A stretch of DNA of 64,000 nt from Synechocystis sp. PCC 6714 (GTDB lineage Bacteria; Cyanobacteriota; Cyanobacteriia; Cyanobacteriales; Microcystaceae). Shown here in pieces: positions 25,641 to 35,586 of the stretch (its first letter is position 1; each line of letters begins with the position of its first letter). Where the stretch lies: assembly GCF_000478825.2 (NCBI RefSeq), contig NZ_CP007542.1:620001-684000 (forward strand), in the 5' to 3' direction. The position numbers were made by a program, and so were the translations under genes. Under the pieces are notes generated by a model. That model was not told the origin of the DNA. It made no database searches and worked only from the letters and a program-made list of their open reading frames with translations.

Positions 25641-26216
25641 TTACTGTGCAGTAAGAATGGTTTGAGGACGATAAATGCCCACTTTTGGCACCGTTTGGGG
25701 AACAGGGGGCTGATAACTGCGGCCAAAGCCATAATCCCCCAACCACATTAAGCCGTGGCGTATATTCTCCGTTCCCCCCTCAGCGAAATATTGCCAAAGG
25801 CGATGGACTGCCTTCAATGGCACCGTGGATTGGTCCATAAGGGTTGGATCAGGGCGATCATCCCCCGGCAAGACAAATAGTTTCAGTGCTGGTTTTGTCT
25901 CCGTCAACTCTGCTAACACTTCCAGGCCGTAGGGCCAATAACTTTTCCCCCCCAACAATCGCACCACAACCACTTCAGCCTGGCTAAGCACCCGATCGCC
26001 ATAATCATCGATGGAAAAGGATTGTTGCAAATTAAGCAAATTACAAACCCGCATCGCTGGAAAATCTTTGGGCAACTGGGGCCACACACTGCCGATCGCC
26101 TGAATATCGGTGTCGGCGGCAGTTAGAAAAATAATGGGGGCAGGAGTTTGCTCAACGATGATAACCCCTTCCATGGCTGGATTCCAACCGCCGGGAAGAC
26201 TAGCAAGACGATGCAT
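25641..26216 (-). pseudogene. Truncated cobN (N-terminal fragment of cobaltochelatase subunit)
   Basis: The 191-residue frame starts MHRLASLPGGWNPAMEGVII and continues with QTPAPIIFLTAADTDIQAI, which is the conserved N-terminus of CobN/ChlH-type chelatase subunits; later LGGKSYWPYGLEVL and PGDDRPDPTLMDQST also match. Intact CobN has more than 1,200 residues, so only about 15% is present. It stops after VGIYRPQTILTAQ, and none of the three frames in the 122 bases before the DUF928 gene resumes a CobN-like sequence, so this looks like a deletion rather than a simple frameshift. The fragment probably makes no functional chelatase; an intact cobN elsewhere in the genome is expected but not visible here. 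Confidence 0.75.
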
Positions 26217-26417
26217 AATAGTTAAAAATAGAGAAAGTATATCGGTAAAAATCTATGGGCTAGCAAGGAATTAGCCAAGTAATTTTCCGAAAAAAATCTT
26301 AGATCTTTAAAAATACTTAGATTTTGACGAGTTCGGCAAAAACCTAGGCATGATGGGAAGTGAGATCCATGGGGCTTGGTCGTTGAATGCCGTCGCCCAG
26401 TCTATGTTCAATTCGGC

Positions 26418-28670
26418 ATGCTACCTGCTTTTTCCCCTATTTTCCGTCGCCTCCTACCAGCTATCACCTTTGATCGCCTGCTCCGTTTTTGGCAGACCTT
26501 AGCCCAGCAAACGGGGGATCATGTACAGTGCTTTGTGGGGGATCTACCTACCAGTCTCAAGCCGTCCAACGGGCCGTCGGTGCTCGATGCAGAAATTGAT
26601 CACCGTTTTGCTCTGTTAGTCGGTGCCGGACAGCGGGCCCTATTAGAGGGGGAAAAAATCTCTCCCCACCATTATGCAGTATCGATTACGTTTGCCCAGG
26701 GTATCATCGAAGATTTCATTGACAAGCAAAATTTGCCCGTTACCACTGGGGGGATGACCCCCCTGCCGCCGCTTCAATCCGGTTCCACCATCAGCGAGCA
26801 GTTAACCCTAGGGCTACTGGAAATCCTCAACAGTGATAGCACCAGCTTTTCCCCGGAGCCTTCCCTCCAGGACAGTTTACAGGCTAGTCAAGTCAAAGTG
26901 CTGAGCCAGGTAATTGCCCAAATTCGCCAAAGTTTGGACCTGTCGGAAATCCTCAACAAAGCGGTAACGGCGGTACAGAAATTTCTCTTTGTCGATCGCC
27001 TAGTCATTTACCAATTTCATTACAGTCAGCCATCCCTCATTCCCCCTAGTACAGAACAAATTCCCGCCCCCAAACCCCGGCAACAGTACGGTGAAGTAAC
27101 CTACGAAGCTCGGCGATCGCCGGAAATTGACACCATGCTGGGGGTCATGACCGAAAATGACTGTTTTTCCCAGGTATTTAGCTACGAACAAAAATATCTT
27201 AAAGGCGCAGTGGTGGCAGTGAATGACATCGAAAATCACTACTCCTCTTCCTATTGTTTGGTGGGGCTACTGCAACGCTACCAAGTGCGGGCCAAATTGG
27301 TGGCCCCCATCATCGTGGAGGAACAGCTCTGGGGTCTACTGATTGCCCACCAGTGCCACCATCCCCGCCAATGGTTGGATAGTGAAAAGAATTTTCTCGG
27401 ACAGATTGGCGAACACCTCGCAGTGGCCATTTTCCAATCCCTACTGTACAGCGAAGTACAAAACCAGAAAAATAACTTTGAAAAGCGGGTCATTGAACGG
27501 ACAAAGGAATTGCGGGATACCCTTTTAACCGCCCAGGCCGCCAACCTACTTAAAAGCCAATTTATTAACAACATTTCCCACGAATTACGCACCCCCCTCA
27601 CCAGTATTATTGGGCTTTCCGGTACCCTGCTCCGGTGGTTTGACCATCCCACATCCCTGCCGCCAGCTAAGCAACAATATTATCTGCTTAATATCCAAGA
27701 AAATGGCAAGAAATTGCTGGATCAAATTAACGGTATTATCCAACTTTCCCAACTCGAATCAGGCCAGACAGCCCTCAACTGTCAATCTTTTTCTCTCCAT
27801 ACCCTAGCCCAAACGGTGATCCATTCTTTGCTGGGAATAGCGGCCAAACAACAAATTCATCTGGAGTTGGATTACCAAATTAACGTGGGACAGGATCAAT
27901 TCTGTGCTGACCAGGAAAGGATTGACCAAATTTTGACCCAATTACTCAACAATGCCCTTAAGTTTACCCCCGCCCAGGGGACGGTAATTCTAAGGATTTG
28001 GAAGGAAAATAACCAGGCTATTTTTCAAGTGGAGGACACGGGTATTGGCATTACTGAGCAACAGCTGCCGGTATTATTTGAAGCTTTTAAAGTGGTGGAT
28101 GATAGCTATGGTAGCTTCTACGAAACCGGTGGGGTGGGGTTAGCTTTGACTAAACAGTTGGTAGAACTCCACGGTGGCTACATAGAAGTGGAGTCTAGCC
28201 CTGGGCAAGGAACAATTTTCACCACAGTTATTCCCCAACAAAATTTACCCGTATCCACCAAAGGACCCATGGAGGAAAGGCTAGATATAATTATGCCTTT
28301 TAACTCCAGTGTAATTGTCATTGAACAGGATGAGGAAATTGCCACATTAATCTGCGAACTATTGACCGTAGCAAATTATCAGGTGATTTGGTTGATTGAT
28401 ACCACCAATGCCCTGCAACAGGTGGAGCTACTACAACCAGGGTTGATTATTGCGGATGGGGATTTTGTCGATGTGACAGAGGTGACCCGGGCGATTAAAA
28501 AATCCCGGCGTATCAGTAAGGTAACGGTGTTTTTGTTAAGTGAATCCCTTTCTTCGGCTGAATGGCAGGCTTTGTCCCAACAGGGCATTGATGATTATTT
28601 GCTCAAACCTCTCCAGCCAGAATTACTATTACAACGGGTACAAAGTATTCAACAGGAACCACCCCGTTGA
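26418..28670 (+). CDS. Cyanobacteriochrome-like hybrid histidine kinase with C-terminal receiver
   Basis: About 750 residues with no membrane segment. After a 150-residue N-terminal region I cannot assign comes a GAF domain (about 165-355) of the cyanobacteriochrome type: [30 protein letters not shown] and [11 protein letters not shown]. Two cysteines stand where bilin-binding cysteines occur: C249 in ENDCFSQVF, near the DXCF position, and C280 in [12 protein letters not shown], the canonical position but followed by Leu instead of His. A histidine kinase core follows (His388 in [11 protein letters not shown] box [22 protein letters not shown]), then a receiver domain with Asp680 (LIIADGDF) as likely phospho-acceptor. 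The start is uncertain: the ATG at 26418 has no clear ribosome site, and a TTG at 26376 would add 14 residues. Likely a light-sensing kinase. Confidence 0.88.
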   Translation: MLPAFSPIFRRLLPAITFDRLLRFWQTLAQQTGDHVQCFVGDLPTSLKPSNGPSVLDAEIDHRFALLVGAGQRALLEGEKISPHHYAVSITFAQGIIEDFIDKQNLPVTTGGMTPLPPLQSGSTISEQLTLGLLEILNSDSTSFSPEPSLQDSLQASQVKVLSQVIAQIRQSLDLSEILNKAVTAVQKFLFVDRLVIYQFHYSQPSLIPPSTEQIPAPKPRQQYGEVTYEARRSPEIDTMLGVMTENDCFSQVFSYEQKYLKGAVVAVNDIENHYSSSYCLVGLLQRYQVRAKLVAPIIVEEQLWGLLIAHQCHHPRQWLDSEKNFLGQIGEHLAVAIFQSLLYSEVQNQKNNFEKRVIERTKELRDTLLTAQAANLLKSQFINNISHELRTPLTSIIGLSGTLLRWFDHPTSLPPAKQQYYLLNIQENGKKLLDQINGIIQLSQLESGQTALNCQSFSLHTLAQTVIHSLLGIAAKQQIHLELDYQINVGQDQFCADQERIDQILTQLLNNALKFTPAQGTVILRIWKENNQAIFQVEDTGIGITEQQLPVLFEAFKVVDDSYGSFYETGGVGLALTKQLVELHGGYIEVESSPGQGTIFTTVIPQQNLPVSTKGPMEERLDIIMPFNSSVIVIEQDEEIATLICELLTVANYQVIWLIDTTNALQQVELLQPGLIIADGDFVDVTEVTRAIKKSRRISKVTVFLLSESLSSAEWQALSQQGIDDYLLKPLQPELLLQRVQSIQQEPPR

Positions 28671-28795
28671 TATTCTCCCATCAATCAACAGTTCTAGGGG
28701 GACGATCGCCAGTTGGGGGGAAACTCAGTTTTCGGGTTTGCTCGCCTCGAAATACCCGTAAGATACTAAGATTGAGGGGAGTTGCGGAAAAACCC

Positions 28796-29008
28796 ATGAG
28801 TAAATTTGATAGCGGATTACCCAGTGTCCGCCAGGTACAAAATTTGATCAAAGATCAAACGCCGGTGGACGTTAAACTGCTGACCGGGGACTCCCTTAGG
28901 GGCGTGGTGCGTTGGCAGGACACCGATGCCTTGGGGTTAGTGGATGACTCCGAGCGTTCCACCATTGTGCGTTTAGCGGCGATCGCCTACATTGCCCCCC
29001 GCCATTAA
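28796..29008 (+). CDS. hfq: Hfq, Sm-like protein
   Basis: A 70-residue protein beginning [20 protein letters not shown] and ending [12 protein letters not shown], the short cyanobacterial form of Hfq. The two Sm motifs are recognisable ([20 protein letters not shown] and AIAYIAP). In Synechocystis Hfq does not bind sRNA in the usual way but attaches to the pilus motor ATPase PilB1 and is needed for twitching motility; this is established for the PCC 6803 homologue. The ATG at 28796 gives the family N-terminus. It lies 125 bases after the light-sensing kinase and 200 before comFB, in the same direction. Confidence 0.93.
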   Translation: MSKFDSGLPSVRQVQNLIKDQTPVDVKLLTGDSLRGVVRWQDTDALGLVDDSERSTIVRLAAIAYIAPRH

Positions 29009-29208
29009 TAGCCAATGCAAAGCCATGGGTAGCAATTTGACTAGATTTGATCAGACAATTTGATAATTGCCTTGATTGAACAACTACTTTTAATTTTTAG
29101 CCTTAGCCGGTTCCCAATGTCAGTCTAAGCCCATTGTAGCCGTCCTAGTTTTTACCAACCTATCCTACTCGTATCAAGCTAGCCTTTCCACCTTGAACCA
29201 TATTGCCC

Positions 29209-29730
29209 ATGAATATCCAAGAAATTGTCGCTAAAGCACTCCGGGATGGGTATCTAACCCCCACTATGGAAGCAGAAGTGGGTCGCCTTTGTGAAAGTGG
29301 AGTGGACTTGGAGCAAGGGGAGTATGATGCCCTTGATCGCCTAATGGCCGCCCTATTGGCTGGGGAAGTGGTGGCCATGCCCCACAAACAGTTTATTAAC
29401 GTTATGGAAGAAATGGTGCTCACGGAGGTGGTGGCCCAGATATCCAAATACCAAAAAACGGCCGAAAAACAGCCGGATATTGCCGATATTGCCGCCTATG
29501 CCCTTAACCGCCTGCCTCCCCTCTATGCCACCTCCGAAGAAGGGGCTGAATATCAACGGCAACGGGCCTCCGAGGAATTAGAATTTCTCATTCAACAGCA
29601 GGTTAAAGAAGGTTTGGGTAGATATTTCGACCGTCCCAAAATCGCTGACCGGAAGCCCCTGGAACCATTAGTGAAACAAGATCTGATCAGTCAAATGGCT
29701 TTGTTATTGGAAGCCCTAGCCCAGGATTGA
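29209..29730 (+). CDS. comFB: ComFB-family protein, probable cyclic-di-nucleotide receptor
   Basis: A 173-residue soluble protein. The ComFB block is visible as PHKQFINVMEEMVLTEVVAQ followed by DIADIAAYALNRLPPLYATS, the segment that in this family holds ligand-contacting residues. Published work on the Synechocystis homologue reports binding of cyclic di-nucleotides and a role in natural competence and pilus control; I infer the same here. The N-terminal ~60 residues and the C-terminal helices (EELEFLIQQQVKEGLGRYFD) are extra to the core. The start is the ATG at 29209 (MNIQEIVAKALRDG); a TTG two codons upstream is less likely. Confidence 0.88.
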   Translation: MNIQEIVAKALRDGYLTPTMEAEVGRLCESGVDLEQGEYDALDRLMAALLAGEVVAMPHKQFINVMEEMVLTEVVAQISKYQKTAEKQPDIADIAAYALNRLPPLYATSEEGAEYQRQRASEELEFLIQQQVKEGLGRYFDRPKIADRKPLEPLVKQDLISQMALLLEALAQD

Positions 29731-29933
29731 GGGCAGGATAGCACAAATTAAGAACTGCCATAGGCCGTAGTTTTCCTCCCAGCCTCCGGCCATAGGATTG
29801 ATTAATCTATCGGTGGTGATCCTTTGACTGGTCGCATTACCCAGCAACTTTTGCCCTGGTTAATTTTGGTTATCTTCATACTTGTTCAGGGTAACCACCG
29901 CCGATGTTGTCGATTAATTGGGCCTAGTGCAAG

Positions 29934-30785
29934 ATGGGTTTTCGTCACTCTCAACGCTTTTTAAGTTGGATTTTAACCGTTGTTCTCGCCGCTACTGTCA
30001 CCGTCGCCATTGCTTCGCCGGTGCGGGCTCAATCCTGGATGAATTTACTGCTCCAGGGACTACAGGTAATTCAATTGTCCAATCTTTCCGACCAACAGGA
30101 AGTACGGTTAGGGCAACAAATTAATCAGCAACTTTACCAACAGAGGCAATTCCGTCCCCATGGCGATCGCCAACTGCAAAATTATGTCGACGAAATTGGC
30201 CAACGATTAGCTCGGGCCAGTAGCCGCCCCAATATTCCCTACACCTTTCAAGTGGTAGACGATCGCCAAATTAACGCCTTTGCCACCATGGGGGGGTTTG
30301 TCTATGTTAATACTGGCTTGATTGCCGCCGCCGAAAATGAAGCGGAGCTAGCCAGTGTCATCGCCCATGAAATTGCCCACATCGCCGAACGCCATGCAGT
30401 GACTCGAATGCGGGATGTAGGCTTATCCCAGGGATTAATTTCTGCCGCTGGTATGCGGGAAAATAACATTGTCCAGATGGCTATGCAACTGGGCTTTAAC
30501 CTACCTATGAGCCGAGAAGATGAACTCCAGGCCGATGCCATGGGACTAAGGAACCTAGTGCGGGCGGGCTATGCTCCAGTGGGTATGGTTAGCTTCATGG
30601 AAAAACTCCAACGGCAAAGGGGAGCCGCTCCAGAATTCCTCAGCAGTCATCCCCTAACCCAAAACCGCATTAATTCTTTGCAAAGGGCCATTCCGCCCCA
30701 GTACCTATACCAAGGAGATGGATTAGATCCCCAAGCCTACAGCCAGCGCATTGGCCGTCAATCTTCGGTTCCAACCCTCCGTTAG
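29934..30785 (+). CDS. M48 family zinc metalloprotease, exported
   Basis: A 283-residue protein with a signal peptide (WILTVVLAATVTVAIA, cleavage likely after VRA near residue 32). The M48 zinc motif is VIAHEIAHIAERHA, with the third ligand in DELQADAMGLRNL, and the N-terminal DQQEVRLGQQINQQL stretch is typical for BepA/HtpX-like periplasmic members. It probably degrades misfolded envelope proteins. The stop codon overlaps the stop of the convergent histidine kinase gene by a few bases. Confidence 0.9.
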   Translation: MGFRHSQRFLSWILTVVLAATVTVAIASPVRAQSWMNLLLQGLQVIQLSNLSDQQEVRLGQQINQQLYQQRQFRPHGDRQLQNYVDEIGQRLARASSRPNIPYTFQVVDDRQINAFATMGGFVYVNTGLIAAAENEAELASVIAHEIAHIAERHAVTRMRDVGLSQGLISAAGMRENNIVQMAMQLGFNLPMSREDELQADAMGLRNLVRAGYAPVGMVSFMEKLQRQRGAAPEFLSSHPLTQNRINSLQRAIPPQYLYQGDGLDPQAYSQRIGRQSSVPTLR

Positions 30786-32080
30786 GGCAACTGCTCCAGC
30801 AAAATGGTAAAGGTAACGGTGGAACCCAGTCCTTCTCCCATACTGAAAAAAGCCACTTTACCCCCCATGTTTTCCACCAACTTTTGGGAAATTACCAGCC
30901 CTAACCCAGTGCCTCCATAGGCTTTGGAATGGGAACCGTCAATTTGCACAAATTTTTTAAATAACTTCGACTGTTGCTCCAGGGAAACCCCAATGCCCGT
31001 GTCCCCCACGCTCACTTTCAGCAGTCCCGGTTTTTCGATGCCTTCCCAAAGGATGGTGCGGGGAACCACTTCCACGGTGACGGTAATGCCCCCTTCGTGG
31101 GTAAATTTGAGGGCGTTGCCAACAATGTTGAGCATTACTTGCAGGAGCCAGCGTTGATTGCCATAGACCAACAGGGGCCCTTGGCTGGGAGCAGTGAGGC
31201 TAAAGCTGAGGCCTTTATTTTGGGCTTGGGGCAGGGCAAAATTTTCCGTCGCCTGGAGCACTTCGCTAAAGTCCACCACTTCCAACTCAATGCCCACCCG
31301 GCCCGCTTCGATTTTGGCCAGGTCGAGAATGTCGTTGATTAAATTTAGTAGTAGTAGGGCAGATTGGTAAGCTTCTTCGATGAATTCATGTTTTTCCGCT
31401 TCTGAATCAGCCATATCATCTAAAATCAGCCGCAGAAAACCAATAATGCCATTTAAAGGAGTACGGAGTTCGTGGGTGGTACTGGCCAGAAATTCACTTT
31501 TGAGCCGGGATGCTTCCTCCGCTGCTTTGGTAGCTTGTTTTAATTCCTGGTAGAGAATGGCATGGGCGATCGCCGTGCCGGTTTGTTCGGCCAATTCCTG
31601 TAGCAGAGCTTCCGTTTCTGAATGCCAGGGGCCAGGGGCTGGGCCTAGCTGTTGTAGACAAAGATAACCATTGGGCTGGTCTTGGTAGAGGGTGGGAAAA
31701 ACCCAAAGTCCGGCCAGGTCTTCCCCCTGAAATTGGATATCGTAGAGGGCCAGGGGTTGATGCTGTTCAAATAATTGCTGCCAAATTTCACTGTCCTCCG
31801 GCACGATTAGGTTAGTGAAAGCCGGCACCGTGGGCTGACAAAATTCCGCTTCAATTTGCAGATGACGACTCTGGGCATCCCTGGTCAACAATAGACAGCG
31901 GCTCACCCCCAGGGTGGAACCAATGCTATTCACCGCCTCTTGCCAAATGGTGGGAAGATGCAGGCTGTTGCGACGAATTCTTTTGGCGATCGCCGTCAAC
32001 TGAGAAATAACAGGGGGATGCAGGGGATCCAAAGAGGAAATTCGTAGGTTGGATTCCGTCAAATCGCTCTGCTGTCCCAT
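30782..32080 (-). CDS. Soluble GAF-domain sensor histidine kinase
   Basis: A 432-residue kinase without membrane segments. A GAF-like sensor domain covers about residues 45-180 (TIWQEAVNSIGSTLGVSRCL to EQTGTAIAHAILYQ), followed by a coiled linker and the kinase core: His203 in STTHELRTPLNG, N box VMLNIVGNALKF, G1 box DTGIGVS, F box LFKKFVQIDGSHSK and G2 box GGTGLGLVIS. There is no receiver domain and no adjacent response regulator gene, so the partner is unknown. The final bases overlap those of the convergent M48 protease gene. Confidence 0.92.
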   Translation of the reverse strand: MGQQSDLTESNLRISSLDPLHPPVISQLTAIAKRIRRNSLHLPTIWQEAVNSIGSTLGVSRCLLLTRDAQSRHLQIEAEFCQPTVPAFTNLIVPEDSEIWQQLFEQHQPLALYDIQFQGEDLAGLWVFPTLYQDQPNGYLCLQQLGPAPGPWHSETEALLQELAEQTGTAIAHAILYQELKQATKAAEEASRLKSEFLASTTHELRTPLNGIIGFLRLILDDMADSEAEKHEFIEEAYQSALLLLNLINDILDLAKIEAGRVGIELEVVDFSEVLQATENFALPQAQNKGLSFSLTAPSQGPLLVYGNQRWLLQVMLNIVGNALKFTHEGGITVTVEVVPRTILWEGIEKPGLLKVSVGDTGIGVSLEQQSKLFKKFVQIDGSHSKAYGGTGLGLVISQKLVENMGGKVAFFSMGEGLGSTVTFTILLEQLP

Positions 32081-32175
32081 GTCAAAAATAGTTAGGTGGT
32101 GGAGTCAGCGGGGGCGAGGGTCAACTTTTTAGTTACCTATCAGTTACCTAACATCCGCCCTGGGAAACCCAAAAA

Positions 32176-32406
32176 TCAGTCGTTCCATTCTCCTCGGGGA
32201 GGAATAGGAGGATTGCGGCGTAAATTGCGGGTTAGCTCATCATCTCGTTCTTTTTCACCCCTTAACCATTGCTTAACAGCCATTTCAATTACCCGATTCG
32301 GCTCATTGGTTAAATGCTGAATTTGATCCATCAGATCCGAGTCCAACTGAATGGAAACTTCTACTTTTTCGGAGTCCCGGAGCGAAGCGGTGGTGTGGTC
32401 ATTCAT
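32176..32406 (-). CDS. Ribbon-helix-helix-like small protein, orphan antitoxin-type
   Basis: A 76-residue basic/acidic protein. The segment KVEVSIQLDSDLMDQIQHLT followed by NEPNRVIEMAVKQWLRGE has the beta strand plus two helices pattern of CopG/MetJ-like ribbon-helix-helix DNA-binding domains, and the tail NLRRNPPIPPRGEWND resembles the extended C-terminus with which antitoxins hold their toxins. No toxin gene lies next to it: upstream is the divergent PIN/TRAM gene and downstream the histidine kinase. It may be an orphan antitoxin or a small transcription regulator of one of these neighbours. Confidence 0.65.
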   Translation of the reverse strand: MNDHTTASLRDSEKVEVSIQLDSDLMDQIQHLTNEPNRVIEMAVKQWLRGEKERDDELTRNLRRNPPIPPRGEWND

Positions 32407-32580
32407 GGCGGTAGAAACGAGGTCTTCACCAATTATAGTATCCCATCAGTTTCAGGCCAGGCAGATATAATATATGGAACTTCAGGAAAAGTTACCCATT
32501 GGGAAAATCCCCCCGGATTGAACAATTTTTGTAAACTTCCTGCCGTCCCAAGCCATCAACGCCAGTTCCGCAACTCCGCC

Positions 32581-33660
32581 ATGTTAGACGCCGTTATCAT
32601 TCTCCTCTCCATTTTTACCTTTGCAGGGGTCGGCTTCGCCGTGGTGGATCTGTTACCTAGTTCGGTACAAACCCAAATCTCCAACATGGATGCTCTCCGC
32701 TGGCTGGCAGCGGGTTTTATGTCCATTATCGGCCTGGCGATCGGCTTAGTAGCCCAAACCACCTACCGCAGACTGGAAAATCAAATTCGCCAAACCCCCA
32801 TTGAAACCATTCTCACCAGGGCGGTGGGCCTAGTAATTGGTCTGCTGATTGCGAACCTAATGTTGGCCCCTATTTTTCTTTTACCCATTCCAACACAATT
32901 TTCCTTTCTAAAACCGACTCTAGCTGTATTTGGCAGTATTATTTTTGCCTTTCTTGGCATCAGTTTGGCGGACACCCACGGCCGCACTTTTATGCGCTTA
33001 ATTAATCCCAATAGCATTGAAACCATGTTATTGGCCGAGGGCACCCTCAAACCCATCGCCCCTAAAATTGTTGACACCAGTTGCATTATCGATGGCCGCA
33101 TTGAACCTTTATTAGCCACAGGATTCATTGAAGGTCAGGTGTTGGTACCCCAGTTTGTTCTGGCGGAATTGCAACAATTGGCCGATGCCAGCAATGACCA
33201 AAAACGGGTGCGGGGCCGGCGGGGATTGGATATTCTCGGCAGTATCCAAGCGGAGTTTCCCGACAGCATTGTCATTCATTCCGCCGACTATGACGATATT
33301 GCCACAGTGGACGCTAAGTTGGTGCATTTAGCCCAGGAAATTAATGGTATTTTACTCACCAACGATTACAATCTCAGCAAAGTGGCGAATCTGCAAAAGG
33401 TACAGATTCTCAACGTGAACGATTTGGCCCAGGCGGTGCGCCCCATTTACCTACCTGGTGATTCCCTGGAGTTGAAAATTGTCAAACAGGGCAAAGAAGC
33501 TTCCCAGGGGGTGGGCTACCTAGAAGACGGCACCATGGTGGTGGTGGAAGAAGGACGGAACTATGTGGGGTCAGAATTGCAGGTGATTGTCACGTCTGCT
33601 CTGCAAACCTCCGCCGGTAGGATGATTTTTGCTAAAACCCCTTCAGTGTTGGCTTCTTGA
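32581..33660 (+). CDS. PIN/TRAM-domain membrane protein, YacL-like
   Basis: A 359-residue protein. Four hydrophobic segments fill the first 130 residues (VIILLSIFTFAGVGFAVVDL; LAAGFMSIIGLAIGLVAQ; AVGLVIGLLIANLMLAPIFL; FGSIIFAFLGISLAD). A PIN nuclease domain follows, with acidic residues in IVDTSCIIDGRIE, LAELQQLAD and LTNDYNLSK, and a TRAM domain closes the protein (VGYLEDGTMVVVEEGRNYVG). This membrane-PIN-TRAM order is that of YacL-type proteins, putative RNases of unknown target. The ATG at 32581 matches the family start; the frame is open further upstream, but that part is low in likeness to coding sequence. Confidence 0.9.
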   Translation: MLDAVIILLSIFTFAGVGFAVVDLLPSSVQTQISNMDALRWLAAGFMSIIGLAIGLVAQTTYRRLENQIRQTPIETILTRAVGLVIGLLIANLMLAPIFLLPIPTQFSFLKPTLAVFGSIIFAFLGISLADTHGRTFMRLINPNSIETMLLAEGTLKPIAPKIVDTSCIIDGRIEPLLATGFIEGQVLVPQFVLAELQQLADASNDQKRVRGRRGLDILGSIQAEFPDSIVIHSADYDDIATVDAKLVHLAQEINGILLTNDYNLSKVANLQKVQILNVNDLAQAVRPIYLPGDSLELKIVKQGKEASQGVGYLEDGTMVVVEEGRNYVGSELQVIVTSALQTSAGRMIFAKTPSVLAS

Positions 33661-33826
33661 CCATTTCCCCGTAGCCCTAGTGATTATCTATTAGGAAGTT
33701 TGAACCGTCGCCCCTGGTTGCTTTGGCCCAGTAATTTTTCCAGTTAAAACAACTAAAAAGATCAGGCAAGGCCACCGACAGCCCTGATAATGGGAAAGAA
33801 TTGTCGCAAGAGGGTATCAGTCCGCT

Positions 33827-35515
33827 GTGAAACCCCGTTATTTTTTTGTTCTACTGACCGCCGTTGTCGTTTTTCTTTTGGCCATAGCGGGTTGGGGCAC
33901 TGCCCTAATGCTAGGCAATAGTCCTTTGAACTTGGCCCAGGGGGGGGTGAGCCGTGGCCCCATGGCCCCAGGGTTAATTCCTGGGCAATCACCCATTATG
34001 GTGTCTTTGCTGGTTAATCCCGATCGCCTGGAGGCGTTTACCCAGTTGGCAGTTAATCCTGGACGGCGGGGGCGTTCCCATCGGGAATTGGCGGAGTTGG
34101 AGCAGAGTTTACTAGCTAAAACGGGGTTGGACTATCGCCGGGAGGTCAAACCCTGGTTGGGGGAGGAAGTTAGTCTGGCGGTGACGGATTTGGATTATGA
34201 CCATGATGGGAGCAATGGAGCTCAACCGGGTTATTTACTAATAGTCCATAGTCAGGACCCGGAATTAAGCCGGGAATTTCTGCAACTCTCCTACGCCACA
34301 GCGGCGATCGCCGGAGATACGGATTTGGTTCTTGACCGTTACCAAGGGGTAAAAATTACCTATAAACGCCCCGTTAACCCGGTGCCCAACGGCGATTTGC
34401 TTGCCAGTGCGGTGGTGGGGGATTATGTCCTCTTTGCGAACCATCCCCAGGTATTGCGCCAGGCGTTAAACAGTTTGCAGGCCCCTTCCCTCAGTTTGGC
34501 CCAAACGGAAACTTACCAAACAGCCCTAGCTAGCTTGACAGCTCCCAAGCTGGGACTGGTTTATGCCAATTTTCCCGCCCTTGCCGCTTGGCTTGGCCAA
34601 CGACCTGCCCTAGACAAGAACTCCGACCAAACGGCGATCGAGCAGACGTTAACGGTGGCTTTATCGCTCCAAGCCCAGGGATTAGTGGCCCATACGGCCC
34701 TGACGGGGTTATCCACCAATAACCCGGGGGAAAAAGCGGAAAATGTAACTGCCATTAAAACCAATTTAGTTAACCTACCCCCCACTAGTAGCTTGGTGAT
34801 TAATGGTCAAAACCTGGCCCAACAATGGCAACAATTGGCCGATGGTTTAGCTCCCCATAGTCCTCTACAACAAGCCCTAAGCAAGTTAGTAGGTGACTGG
34901 CAACAAACCATAGGTTTAGATTTAACCACGGATATTTTTCCTTGGGTGCAGGGGGATTATCAATTAATCTTTTTGCCCAAAGTTAATCCGAGTCAAAGTG
35001 ATTGGGTATTTGCTGCCCAAGATCTGGATGCTACCGCCACCGATGTAGCTTTGGAATATCTGGATCAATTGGCGATCGCCGCTGGTTACCAATTATCAGC
35101 TCTAGAATTACAGGGACAAAAAGTTATCGCTTGGACTAGCTTACAAACCCTAGCAAAGGAAAATATTACTAGTTTGCAGACCCAGGTACGGGGCATTCAC
35201 TGCCGCGTGGGGGATAGGGTGATTCTAGCCAGTTCCCTCGAAGCTCTATCCCAAGTGTTGGATAAAACTGGCCCTTCCTTGGCGGAGCAAACAGAATTTC
35301 AACAAGCATTATCTACCCTACCCGGTAACAGTTATGTTTACCTTGACTGGCAAAGGGGAGAACAATTTTTTAGCCAGCAATTGCCCATACTCAGGGTCTT
35401 AGAACTATCCCTCAAACCTTTGTTTAAAAATTTACGTTCTTTGACCATTAATCAGGATCCTACTTCCACTTCCATCAGCAACAGCACCATTTATTTAAAC
35501 TTGGGAGTTGATTAG
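33827..35515 (+). CDS. DUF3352 protein, single N-terminal membrane anchor
   Basis: A 562-residue protein with one N-terminal hydrophobic segment (YFFVLLTAVVVFLLAIAGWG) and a large exported part. The pattern PVMVSLLVNPDRLEAF-like start (SPIMVSLLVNPDRLEAFTQL), KTGLDYRREVKPWLGEEVSL and the repeated NHPQVLRQALNSLQ / SSLEALSQVLDKTG stretches fit DUF3352, a cyanobacterial family of unknown function. The two similar halves (about 40-300 and 320-560) suggest an internal duplication. The start is a GTG at 33827 chosen because the membrane anchor begins directly after it. Confidence 0.82.
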   Translation: MKPRYFFVLLTAVVVFLLAIAGWGTALMLGNSPLNLAQGGVSRGPMAPGLIPGQSPIMVSLLVNPDRLEAFTQLAVNPGRRGRSHRELAELEQSLLAKTGLDYRREVKPWLGEEVSLAVTDLDYDHDGSNGAQPGYLLIVHSQDPELSREFLQLSYATAAIAGDTDLVLDRYQGVKITYKRPVNPVPNGDLLASAVVGDYVLFANHPQVLRQALNSLQAPSLSLAQTETYQTALASLTAPKLGLVYANFPALAAWLGQRPALDKNSDQTAIEQTLTVALSLQAQGLVAHTALTGLSTNNPGEKAENVTAIKTNLVNLPPTSSLVINGQNLAQQWQQLADGLAPHSPLQQALSKLVGDWQQTIGLDLTTDIFPWVQGDYQLIFLPKVNPSQSDWVFAAQDLDATATDVALEYLDQLAIAAGYQLSALELQGQKVIAWTSLQTLAKENITSLQTQVRGIHCRVGDRVILASSLEALSQVLDKTGPSLAEQTEFQQALSTLPGNSYVYLDWQRGEQFFSQQLPILRVLELSLKPLFKNLRSLTINQDPTSTSISNSTIYLNLGVD

Positions 35516-35586
35516 CTTTGGGAAGTTCCCTACCCATCTGAATTGGGAGGAAAAGTTTAGGGAAATTTCCTCTGTTATTACCGAAT

